DNA from: Syntrophobacteraceae bacterium | GTDB lineage: Bacteria > Desulfobacterota > Syntrophobacteria > Syntrophobacterales > Syntrophobacteraceae | NCBI GenBank assembly: GCA_003165235.1 | Contig: PLSV01000024.1 | Span: 26,781-90,780 of the forward strand | Direction of reading: 5' to 3' | Length of the DNA stretch: 64,000 nucleotides | Part shown: positions 35,444-43,536 of the stretch, one piece after another | How the letters are laid out: every line of letters starts with the position of its first letter | How positions within the stretch are numbered: the stretch's first letter is position 1 | Translations under genes and position numbers: made by a program | Notes under the pieces: generated by a model | Seen by the model: the letters and a program-made list of their open reading frames with translations, nothing else | The model's database searches: none | What the model was told of the DNA's origin: nothing

Positions 35444-35701
35444 ATGAAGAAGGGCATGATTCTATATGTCACACAAGGGAAAGAGGAAGTCCCTTTGCAA
35501 GGGGTGGAGGAGTTGATCGAGACATCCCGGTCTTTCGGAGTCACAGCCGTTGCTGTGGCAATCTCGGAGGAGGATGCCGTTCATGGATGGTGGAGCCTGC
35601 TCACCAGAGGAATGCAACAGGTTCTGTTTATGACGGTAGCTTATAATTCCGTCCTCGACAAATTCGAATCGCGAGGAGAGCCAGTGCGGCTATGCGGATG
35701 A
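35444..35701 (+). CDS. Small unknown protein between two cobalamin riboswitches
   Basis: I do not recognise this 85-residue protein. It reads as a small alpha/beta domain: MILYVTQG (strand), EELIETSRSFGVTAVAVAIS (helix then strand), SLLTRGMQQVLFMTVAY. There is no signal peptide. GGAGG seven bases before ATG supports the start at 35444 over the longer frame from 35288, which overlaps the terminator. The gene lies downstream of riboswitch 1 and upstream of riboswitch 2, so B12 controls it separately from btuB. A cytoplasmic accessory role in cobamide uptake or remodelling is an inference. Confidence 0.65.
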   Translation: MKKGMILYVTQGKEEVPLQGVEELIETSRSFGVTAVAVAISEEDAVHGWWSLLTRGMQQVLFMTVAYNSVLDKFESRGEPVRLCG

Positions 35702-35772
35702 TTTGTAGGAGATTTATTTGAGACTTTAGAGCCATGATTTTCAGTAGCCCGAGTGAATAGTTCGGAACCAGC

Positions 35773-35921
35773 GCATCGATTTCAGGGAAGGAAGTGCAAG
35801 TCTTCCGCCGCCCCGCGACTGTGATCGTGACGAAAGCCGCATGTATGCCACTGCCCGGTTTGATACGGATGGGAAGGCGCGGTGAGTAGGATGAACGTGA
35901 GCCAGGAGATCTGATCGATGC
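35773..35921 (+). ncRNA. Cobalamin riboswitch 2
   Basis: Conserved boxes are GGGAAGGAAGTGCAAGTC, CCGCCGCCCCGCGACTGTGA, CGCATGTATGCCACTG, GGATGGGAAGGCG and GAGCCAGGAGATCTG. The P1 stem is GCATCGAT (35773-35780) with ATCGATGC (35914-35921). No T-run follows, and btuB starts only 43 bases later with its ribosome site close to P1. Translational control is therefore more likely here, in contrast to riboswitch 1. Confidence 0.9.
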
Positions 35922-35963
35922 CACACGCTTACTCAAATCCCCGAGGGGGGAAAGGAGAGTTAA

Positions 35964-38069
35964 ATGAAAAGCGCAGTAATTGCATCGGCTCTTGCCTGTT
36001 TCGCGTTTTGTGTTCCCCTGGTCAGCGGTGCCGAAGAGTCACTCCCAGAAGGTACCCAAGTCGTCCAGACCCAATCGGACACCCAATCGGGAAACACAGA
36101 CAAACCCGATGAGGGAACCCAGACAAAGCTCGAAGAAATCGTGGTTACTGCCACGCTAATTCCCACACCGGCAAAAGAGCTTCCCGTTCCTGTGCAAGTC
36201 ATTTCAAGAAAAGAGATCGAAGAGTCGCGCGCCAATGATTTGGCGGAAGTCCTCACTGAATATCTTCCTGAGCATTTCCAGACATATCCGGGAGCACTTT
36301 CATCGGTCAGCATAAGAGGATTTTCAAGCGACACAACAGGCACGGATATCAAAGGACAGGTGCTGGTTTTGATCGACGGCCACCGCGCCGGGACTGGAAA
36401 CGTAGCCGAAATTCCCCTTGAAAATGTGGAACGAATAGAAATCGTACGCGGCCCAGGGTCCGTCGTCTATGGATCGGCTGCCATGGGAGGGGTCGTAAAT
36501 ATCATTACGCGCAAGGGGCAGGGGGCCCCTTCCGGAAACGTGGGAGTCGAGTATGGGAGCTGGAATTATACCAAAGGGTACGCAGGTTTTTCGGGTAGTT
36601 TCCTGGACAACAAGGTTGGAGTCTCGCTCACCGGGCGAACCATCACGCAGGGCAGCTACGACACTGGAGGAGGAGCCAGAGTTCCCAATACCGGCTACAA
36701 CGATCAGGCTTATTCGGCGAGTCTTTTTGCAGCCCCAAACCCCGATCACACCTTTTTTGCCGTTGGGAACTTCTTTCAAGCCTGGGGCGTGGGAACTCCG
36801 AATCCTACCTATATGCCGCCCGATCTTGTAGACAATAAAGATATTTCAAGGTGGTACGGGTCGCTAGGCTATGACGGTTCTCTCCCGGACAGGGGAATGA
36901 ACTGGCATCTTAGCTATTACAACGTTTTGGACCAAAACCAATGGAATTATCCGGAAGCTACTTATGGTTACACATCGGCAACGACCGAACAGCATACCCA
37001 GGGGGTACGAGGCCAGTTCAGTCTTCCCACGTTCTCATTCGGACGTTTGCTCCTCGGTTTTGATTGGGACCTTATTGACGTCAGCAGCTTCACAAATCCC
37101 GCAGGCTTTCCATGGAGCCCGGACTGCCACTACGACAATCCTGCCGTTTTCGCCGAACAGAAAATCGACTGGAACAAGCTGACGCTCCTTTTCGGCGTCC
37201 GCTATGACTATTTCCAGGAGCAGGTGCAGCCCACGCAGGGCCTCGAAGTGCTCCAGGAAAATCAGCAGTTCGGCCATACATCTTGGCGCACCGGGGTCAC
37301 CTACAAGTTTTTCGATTGGCTGAGTGGCCGTGCCGCAGCCGGGAGCGCTTTCAGCATACCATCGGCAGACGAACTCGCCGGGCGTTTCCAGTCCGGGGAG
37401 TTTATGAAGGTCATTGGGAATCCCAACCTCAAACCGCAATCCGGCACCACTTACGAAGCAGGCCTAGACGCCGAACTCGCCGGGTTTAAGCCCAGCCTCA
37501 CCTACTTTTACACCGACTACAACAATAAAATCACGGGCGGTTTCCCTGCCTGTGTCGACGGAGATTGCACCTGGACGACTTATGAAAATGTTGCTGGAGC
37601 TATTCTCTCGGCATTCGAAGGATCGCTCAGTTACAAAAAAACATTCACATTCAATGATACGCAGATAGGTCTGAGACCGTTCGTGAATCTCGTCTACTAT
37701 ACTCAGCGCAAACTTGAAGACCCAGGCTATGTCGAAATTCTAAAATCCGACACTGTCCCCTACGTGCCTCTTTGGGATGCTACCGGTGGCATTGAAGTTA
37801 GCTTCAACCATAAGGTGACCTTGCTTTTTACCGGCTTTTACACGGGAGACGAAAAGCAGGAGAATTTCAATTATCTTTCTTCCACTTACAGCCAAGCTAT
37901 TGATAAAGGAGGGTTTGCCGTTTTCTCCGCCAAGCTTACCTACCGTCCCACAAAGGCCCTTGAACTCTTGTTGGCCTGCGATAACCTGACCGACAAAAAT
38001 TATGCTTTCGTGGACGGCTATCCAATGCCCGGCAGAAGTTTTCGAGGAGGCCTCCAATTTCGTTTCTAG
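35964..38069 (+). CDS. btuB: TonB-dependent cobalamin receptor, BtuB-like
   Basis: The 701-residue receptor has a signal peptide (KSAVIASALACFAFCVPLVSG), a TonB box (LEEIVVTATLIPTP, near residue 53), and a plug with GPGSVVYGSAAMGGVVNII. The barrel ends FRGGLQFRF with a terminal Phe. The short N-terminus and its place directly under a cobalamin riboswitch, ahead of cbiZ and btuFCD, make corrinoids the likely ligand. GGAAAGGAG precedes the ATG. It is a clear paralogue of the receptor at 20393 but diverged in the loops. Confidence 0.92.
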   Translation: MKSAVIASALACFAFCVPLVSGAEESLPEGTQVVQTQSDTQSGNTDKPDEGTQTKLEEIVVTATLIPTPAKELPVPVQVISRKEIEESRANDLAEVLTEYLPEHFQTYPGALSSVSIRGFSSDTTGTDIKGQVLVLIDGHRAGTGNVAEIPLENVERIEIVRGPGSVVYGSAAMGGVVNIITRKGQGAPSGNVGVEYGSWNYTKGYAGFSGSFLDNKVGVSLTGRTITQGSYDTGGGARVPNTGYNDQAYSASLFAAPNPDHTFFAVGNFFQAWGVGTPNPTYMPPDLVDNKDISRWYGSLGYDGSLPDRGMNWHLSYYNVLDQNQWNYPEATYGYTSATTEQHTQGVRGQFSLPTFSFGRLLLGFDWDLIDVSSFTNPAGFPWSPDCHYDNPAVFAEQKIDWNKLTLLFGVRYDYFQEQVQPTQGLEVLQENQQFGHTSWRTGVTYKFFDWLSGRAAAGSAFSIPSADELAGRFQSGEFMKVIGNPNLKPQSGTTYEAGLDAELAGFKPSLTYFYTDYNNKITGGFPACVDGDCTWTTYENVAGAILSAFEGSLSYKKTFTFNDTQIGLRPFVNLVYYTQRKLEDPGYVEILKSDTVPYVPLWDATGGIEVSFNHKVTLLFTGFYTGDEKQENFNYLSSTYSQAIDKGGFAVFSAKLTYRPTKALELLLACDNLTDKNYAFVDGYPMPGRSFRGGLQFRF

Positions 38070-38092
38070 ACCGAAAGAAAGGATAATCAACC

Positions 38093-39253
38093 ATGTTGGG
38101 AGGCAAGGGCGATCTTTTACCAGAGGGAAAACCTGCTTGGACGCACTCCATTGAACTCCCTCTGTGTTACGTCAGATCGGCAAAGGTAGATGAAACCACA
38201 ATTTTTGATTTCCCCAACAAGACGCTAATCGTCGAATTCACAGAGCCAATGCTGGTCACCTCCACACTTGAGGGCGAGAAGAAGGGCATTACAAGTGTAG
38301 GCAACCACTACTTCCCGCGCCAGTGCTGGAGCATAGAATACAGGCTCGGGTTCGAGAAGTGGAGGAAGCACATCTTCAAGACCATCGGAAAAACACGAGG
38401 CGGATGCTGTCTGCTGTTTACCGGTGCGGATATGGGAAATCTGTCGGTTCAAAAGGTGCAATTCAAGGACATGACCGTTTATGCGATTGTAACGGCTGGG
38501 GTCGAAGACAACGCTATGCGCTTGTCGGTGGATGAGGGGATGTTCTATGAACCAGGGACAATAAATATCATTCTCCTGACTAATATGAGGCTCTCGCCGA
38601 GGGCAATGGTACGGGCGGTAATCACTGCCACTGAGGCAAAGACAGCGGCTTTGCAGGATTTGGACGTTCGAAGTTCGTATAGCCCTGGCAAAAGCCAGGC
38701 GACTGGCACAGGAACCGACGAGGTGCTGGTGGTCGAAGGCAGGGGACCAGCCGTTGACAATGCGGGAGGCCACTGCAAGCTCGGGGAATTAATAGCTAGG
38801 GCCGTTTACGACGGAGTGAAGGAAGCCATCTTCCAGCAAGACGGGATCTCAGCCCAGCGCCACGTTTTCCTGAGATTGCAGGAAAGGCATATTAACATCT
38901 ACGAGATTTTCAATGGATGCACTTGTCCTGATGATGGAGCCAATCCGCATCGACACCTTGCCCATTTCGAACAGGTTCTGCTCCAACCCCGTTATGCTTC
39001 ATTTCTCGAATCGGCTTTTGCACTCAGTGATGCTAATGAGAAGGGGCTTCTGTCGAACCTCGATGCCTTTGAAACATGGTGTCGGAGTGTGGGTGAGGAG
39101 ATCGCAGGAAGAAAACTGGAAACATGGACAGATTTCATAACATCCGAGGAGATTCCCGTCGTTATGAGGATGTCCCTCAATGCTTTGTTGAACGGACTTG
39201 TATCGGAGAAGCCGCAGTCTGTCGGTGGTGGTTCGCCAACTCTTTCTAATTGA
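38093..39253 (+). CDS. cbiZ: CbiZ-family adenosylcobinamide amidohydrolase
   Basis: The 386-residue protein contains the CbiZ core: DNAMRLSVDEG, then TINIILLTNMRLSPRAMVRA, then ATEAKTAALQDLDVRS, then GTGTDEVLVVEG, with a C-terminal GELIARAVYDGVKEAI. CbiZ cleaves the nucleotide loop of imported cobamides, giving cobyric acid for rebuilding with the preferred lower ligand. Bacterial CbiZ genes are often placed with btuFCD, as here. About 140 extra residues at the C-terminus (including CTCPDDGANPHRHLAHFEQ) exceed the usual domain and are unassigned. Confidence 0.85.
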   Translation: MLGGKGDLLPEGKPAWTHSIELPLCYVRSAKVDETTIFDFPNKTLIVEFTEPMLVTSTLEGEKKGITSVGNHYFPRQCWSIEYRLGFEKWRKHIFKTIGKTRGGCCLLFTGADMGNLSVQKVQFKDMTVYAIVTAGVEDNAMRLSVDEGMFYEPGTINIILLTNMRLSPRAMVRAVITATEAKTAALQDLDVRSSYSPGKSQATGTGTDEVLVVEGRGPAVDNAGGHCKLGELIARAVYDGVKEAIFQQDGISAQRHVFLRLQERHINIYEIFNGCTCPDDGANPHRHLAHFEQVLLQPRYASFLESAFALSDANEKGLLSNLDAFETWCRSVGEEIAGRKLETWTDFITSEEIPVVMRMSLNALLNGLVSEKPQSVGGGSPTLSN

Positions 39254-39330
39254 GGCGCTCAGTTGTTGATTCTCGTATGGCAAGGGCAGGTGGACGCTGA
39301 TTCTTCGGCTGGAAGATCTGAGCTATTGCA

Positions 39331-40305
39331 ATGGAAGATATGAAGTACATTCTCGATTCCTTTACAGTGACATTCCCGTGGGTAGATAAGGGACATTCAC
39401 TCCCTGCGTCTTTTCTTACGTCATTGGAGTTGTCGGATGGCAGTCTCATCCTCCCACCTGGACATAAGGCTGACAAGCGAGAAGTGATTTTGGGAACGGG
39501 AGGGGCCTTCCTGCTTCATGTGGTTGCGGCGGCGACTTTGCTGCTTTCGCCGTTCCTTCAGCCACCGAAACATACTCAGCAGCCGTTTATAAATGTTTAT
39601 TTTGCGGACATGGAGGGAAGCAGATGCCGTTTGAGTGGCACTGGTCCTGCTGACGGTGCTGATGGCGGAAAACAACTTGAACAATCTCTACTGGAAGTGA
39701 AACCAAGCGAAAAAGAAGTGGCCCCTGATGTCACCAAAGTCAAGACCATGGGACAGACCAATTTGCCCGCAAAAAGCCGGAAAAAGACCTCTGCGCGCGC
39801 CGAGACAAGACATGCCCCTAATGTCGAAAGTCCCTTGATCGACTCACGGAAGATCGCCCCGGCTGCCGAAGATCACGCTTCGGAAGGCGTTGGAGCTAAC
39901 TTGGGGGGAAGACAGGTAGAAGATACGGGAAACGGAAGAGGAGCGGGCGAAGGCTCCGGTGGTCCGGGGCCTACCAACTCATCTTCTGGGACTGGACTCT
40001 CCGGGGAGTTTGACACGGCCACCGTAGATAAGATCCCGCAGATCCTGAAGAAAATCGACCCGACTTATCCCGGAAGAGCCCGGAGTCTGGGTATCTGCGG
40101 CAAGGTGGTGGTAAGATTTCTCGTAGAACCTGATGGGCGTGTTTCAAAACCTTCCATTGTCGAAGCACATCCCAAGGGTTATTTCGAACAGTCCGCCCTG
40201 GAAGCCGTACGCCACTGGCAGTTCAAGCCCGGTTGCTTCAAGGGGAAGGATGTTGCCACATGGGTGATACTTCCTGTTCAGTTTCGGCTGACCGAACAGG
40301 ATTAG
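39331..40305 (+). CDS. tonB: TonB-family energy transducer (second copy)
   Basis: This 324-residue TonB relative has a membrane anchor at about residues 55-73 (GAFLLHVVAAATLLLSPF) after a cytoplasmic N-terminus. A Lys/Pro/Gly-rich spacer follows, then a TonB C-terminal domain (KKIDPTYPGRARSLGICGK, then SALEAVRHWQFKPG). It is clearly distinct in sequence from the tonB at 33067. Placed between cbiZ and btuF, it is probably dedicated to the BtuB of this operon. Confidence 0.88.
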   Translation: MEDMKYILDSFTVTFPWVDKGHSLPASFLTSLELSDGSLILPPGHKADKREVILGTGGAFLLHVVAAATLLLSPFLQPPKHTQQPFINVYFADMEGSRCRLSGTGPADGADGGKQLEQSLLEVKPSEKEVAPDVTKVKTMGQTNLPAKSRKKTSARAETRHAPNVESPLIDSRKIAPAAEDHASEGVGANLGGRQVEDTGNGRGAGEGSGGPGPTNSSSGTGLSGEFDTATVDKIPQILKKIDPTYPGRARSLGICGKVVVRFLVEPDGRVSKPSIVEAHPKGYFEQSALEAVRHWQFKPGCFKGKDVATWVILPVQFRLTEQD

Positions 40306-40323
40306 CAGGGGTTGGATGCAGTT

Positions 40324-41259
40324 ATGAGGTTTTCAGAAATGTTCATAATCACCAAGGCTCACCGGCGACCAGACCTAACACTCTTCACAGTGTTAATAAT
40401 GCTCGCATTCTGTTTTCTGCTCGCTCAAAAGAGTGCAGCCAGACTTACCAGAGATCAGTCGGGCCGGACAGTGTCCGTCCCCGATAATCCCCAGCGTATC
40501 GTGTCTCTAGCCCCCAGCATTACGGAAATTGTTTTTGCATTAGGGGCAGGAGACCGCTTGAAGGGAGTCACCCAACACTGTGATTTTCCAGCCGATGCTC
40601 AATTTCTACCCAAAGTGGGCTCCTACGTGCACCTTGATTTGGAAAGGATCGTCGCGTTAAAACCGGACCTTTGTATTGCCGTTCGGGACGGTAATCCCCA
40701 AAATGCGGTGACAGAGCTTGAGGCTTTGGGGATACCTGTTTATGCGGTCGACCCCAGGAATTTGGACACTGCCGTGGATACCGTACTGGAAGTGGGGCAA
40801 CTGCTTAACGCCAACACAAAAGCGCAGGATCTGGCAAACGAAATGCGCGCCAGAATCCAACGGGTAAAGGAACGCGTTGCCAAAACCGGACTGCGTCCAC
40901 GGGTCTTTTTCCAAATCGGCTCCGCCCCCATTGTTTCAGCCGGAACGAACACCGTTATTCACGAACTGATCGTTACGGCTGGGGGACAAAATCTTGCTGA
41001 CGGTCCGTCGTCTTATCCCCGGTTCAGCAGGGAACAGGTCCTGGCGCTCCAGCCTGAAGTCATTATCATCACTTCCATGACCAAAGAATCGGACCTCGAA
41101 CAGGTGAGTGCCGAGTGGAGACACTATGAGGGTCTGCCTGCGGTCCGAAACAATCGCATCTTTATCGTTGACGCGGACCTTTTCGACAGGCCGACACCAC
41201 GTATCATAAACGGCCTGGAGACCCTGGCAGGGATCATACACCCGGAGTCGTTCCGATGA
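40324..41259 (+). CDS. btuF: Periplasmic cobalamin-binding protein, BtuF-like
   Basis: The 311-residue protein has an N-terminal membrane or signal segment (LTLFTVLIMLAFCFLLAQ). The BtuF pattern follows: VSVPDNPQRIVSLAPSITE, then GAGDRLKGVTQHCDFPAD, then YVHLDLERIVALKPDL. The ATG at 40324 is favoured, with TTG at 40312 as the alternative. The stop overlaps btuC. It would hand corrinoids from the receptor to BtuCD. Confidence 0.88.
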   Translation: MRFSEMFIITKAHRRPDLTLFTVLIMLAFCFLLAQKSAARLTRDQSGRTVSVPDNPQRIVSLAPSITEIVFALGAGDRLKGVTQHCDFPADAQFLPKVGSYVHLDLERIVALKPDLCIAVRDGNPQNAVTELEALGIPVYAVDPRNLDTAVDTVLEVGQLLNANTKAQDLANEMRARIQRVKERVAKTGLRPRVFFQIGSAPIVSAGTNTVIHELIVTAGGQNLADGPSSYPRFSREQVLALQPEVIIITSMTKESDLEQVSAEWRHYEGLPAVRNNRIFIVDADLFDRPTPRIINGLETLAGIIHPESFR

Positions 41260-42275
41260 AAGCGGCGGCCCCTCATGCTTATCCCATTTTGAAACGCATA
41301 CTGGCCGTTTCCCTTTTGCTGGGTTTGCTTCTCATCATAAGCGTCTTTTTGGGGCTTTCGATTGGATCTACAGCGCAAAACATCAGGCAAATACTAGCCG
41401 TTCTTGCCGGCCATTCAGATCAGTATCCGACTTTGTCGAGCATCGTCTGGCGAATCCGGTTGCCCCGAGTCCTACTGGCTGCACTGGTCGGGGCGACACT
41501 GTCGCTCGGGGGCCTCGTCTTCCAGGCATTGCTTCGCAACCCCCTGGCTGAGCCGTACATCCTGGGGGTCTCAGGCGGATCTGCCGTGGGGGCCATCATC
41601 GGCATCCTACTTGGAATGTCTCCTTCCCCCGGCGTGCCTTTCTTCGCTTTTGCCGGAAGCATGGCCACTTTGTTGCTGGTGCTTCTGATCGCTTCGACAA
41701 GATCGGCCATGAAAAAAGACACCTTGATTTTGGCAGGTGTTATGGTCAATGCGTTTTGTTCCTCCGTTATAATGTTCCTCATCTCACTTACCCAGGACTC
41801 CCGGCTCCACAACATCCTTTTCTGGCTGATGGGAGATCTTTCGATGTCTGATACCCATCGGACGCTGATGCTCCTGGTTCCTCTGCTGCCGTGCTTTGCC
41901 GCTATATTTTTGCTTGCCCGCCCAATGAACATTCTCCTCATGGGGGAGGAAATGGCCGCCAATATGGGGGTCGACGTGCGCATCATAACGCTTGTTCTCC
42001 TGCTGATTACCTCATTTATGGTCAGTGCTGTTGTTTGTCATACAGGGCTTTTGGGATTTGTCGGACTGGTCATGCCGCACCTTCTTCGGCTGCTGTTCGG
42101 ACCGGATCACAGGGTGCTGGTTCCTGCCTGCATTCTCGGCGGCGGTGCATATCTGATCCTGTGTGACCTCCTCGCTCGATCTCTTCCGTCACAAGGGGAA
42201 ATGCCGGTGGGGGTAATAACGGCCATGGTCGGCGCACCGCTGTTCATCATTTTGCTGCGGAGATCCAGACGATGA
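41256..42275 (+). CDS. btuC: Cobalamin ABC permease, BtuC-like
   Basis: The 339-residue FecCD-family permease has about ten spans. Landmarks are IRLPRVLLAALVGATLSLGG, LLRNPLAEPYILGVSGGSA and GLVMPHLLRLLFGPDHRVL. It overlaps btuF and btuD by four bases each, so the three are translationally coupled. It forms the membrane channel of the B12 importer. Confidence 0.93.
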   Translation: MKAAAPHAYPILKRILAVSLLLGLLLIISVFLGLSIGSTAQNIRQILAVLAGHSDQYPTLSSIVWRIRLPRVLLAALVGATLSLGGLVFQALLRNPLAEPYILGVSGGSAVGAIIGILLGMSPSPGVPFFAFAGSMATLLLVLLIASTRSAMKKDTLILAGVMVNAFCSSVIMFLISLTQDSRLHNILFWLMGDLSMSDTHRTLMLLVPLLPCFAAIFLLARPMNILLMGEEMAANMGVDVRIITLVLLLITSFMVSAVVCHTGLLGFVGLVMPHLLRLLFGPDHRVLVPACILGGGAYLILCDLLARSLPSQGEMPVGVITAMVGAPLFIILLRRSRR

Positions 42276-43093
42276 AGATTTCCCTGGCTGTAAAAGATTT
42301 AAGTCATGGTTATGGAAGGATATCCGTTCTGAATGCTATCTCCTTTTCAGTGCAGGAAGGGGAATTTTTTATCATCATAGGCCCGAACGGCTCCGGCAAG
42401 ACAACTCTTGCTAAAACCATTTCAGGATCTCTCAGGCCGCAAAGAGGACAAATGGAGATACTCGGTCGCCCCATTCGGAGCTATTCAGGAAAGGAACTGG
42501 CGCGCAGTATCGCGGTAGTCCCCCAGACGCCGCCTGTGGACGTACCTTTCACGGTGGCGGAAGTGGTTCTCATGGGGCGTTCGCCTCATCTGAGTTTGCT
42601 GGCAATTGAGAAGCGAAAAGATCTGGAATTGGCGGAGCGCGCTATGTCGTTCACCAATGTGCAGCATCTATCCGAGCGCAGGTTCGAACAGCTAAGCACA
42701 GGCGAGAGACAACAGGTCTCTATTACCCGCGCCATTTGCCAGCAACCACGCATAATTGTTCTCGATGAACCCACGGCGCCGCTAGATCTCGCGCATCAGA
42801 TTCATGTCATGGATCTGTTGGAGCGACTCAGAAAAGAGGAAAAGATTACCATAATCATGGTTTCTCATGACTTGAACCTTGCAGCAATGTATGCGGACCG
42901 TTTGCTGCTTCTGAAAGGGGGTAGCGTTGTCAGCTTGGGAAAACCGGAGGAGGTGCTCACTTTTCAAACCCTTGAGCAAGCCTACGATTGCGTTCTACTG
43001 GTTGATGAAAACCCGGTCAAAAAGGTACCCAGGGTCACCCTGGTGCCGAATTCAATCATGCAGACAGGTTTTCGAAGCCTTACAAGGAAATAA
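42272..43093 (+). CDS. btuD: Cobalamin ABC ATPase, BtuD-like
   Basis: The 273-residue ATPase has Walker A GPNGSGKTTL, signature LSTGERQQVSITRAICQ and Walker B IIVLDEPTAPLDL, with an H-loop MVSHDLN. It ends the B12 uptake operon. No strong terminator follows directly; the segment after it leads to the convergent conjugation module. Confidence 0.93.
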   Translation: MKISLAVKDLSHGYGRISVLNAISFSVQEGEFFIIIGPNGSGKTTLAKTISGSLRPQRGQMEILGRPIRSYSGKELARSIAVVPQTPPVDVPFTVAEVVLMGRSPHLSLLAIEKRKDLELAERAMSFTNVQHLSERRFEQLSTGERQQVSITRAICQQPRIIVLDEPTAPLDLAHQIHVMDLLERLRKEEKITIIMVSHDLNLAAMYADRLLLLKGGSVVSLGKPEEVLTFQTLEQAYDCVLLVDENPVKKVPRVTLVPNSIMQTGFRSLTRK

Positions 43094-43536
43094 GATATGC
43101 CGGTTTCTTATGGCTCAACCCCAATATTCCATCAAGTTGTTGTGAACTAATTATTAGATGTAGCAGGTTGCTGAAAACCCTAGGTGCCGGCTTCTATTGG
43201 GAAAGGGCTTTTGGCCCTTAAATTTAACTTTCTCGTCACGGCTTCGTAAAATTCTTCTGGGGCCACTTGAGGTGACGGTGGTTCAAAATTTTTGGTGACA
43301 AAAGCTCCAGGTCCTCGCCGCGGTCCTCTTTTGTCTGTCGCCATATTGTTTTGGTGACACCCGGGTCGCCGCGCGAGACCCACATTGTCACCATCTTAGG
43401 CCCTCGAAGTGCCCCTTCCCTGCCCCCCTGGAGTGCTGCCGCCCCAAAGTCCACAGCAACCCCTAAAAACAACCCCTCTAAAATGCCCCACAATCGATTT
43501 TCTCGACTTGCCCCATACTTCGATACCTCCCTTTTT
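43094..43536. other. Junction between the B12 operon and the conjugation module
   Basis: No gene is supported. At 43159-43180, TAGCAGGTTGCTGAAAACCC resembles a sequence often seen at the ends of IS5-type elements, so an IS remnant is possible. A short hairpin AAGGGC/GCCCTT lies near 43203-43219. The convergent operons read into this segment from both sides. Confidence 0.4.
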
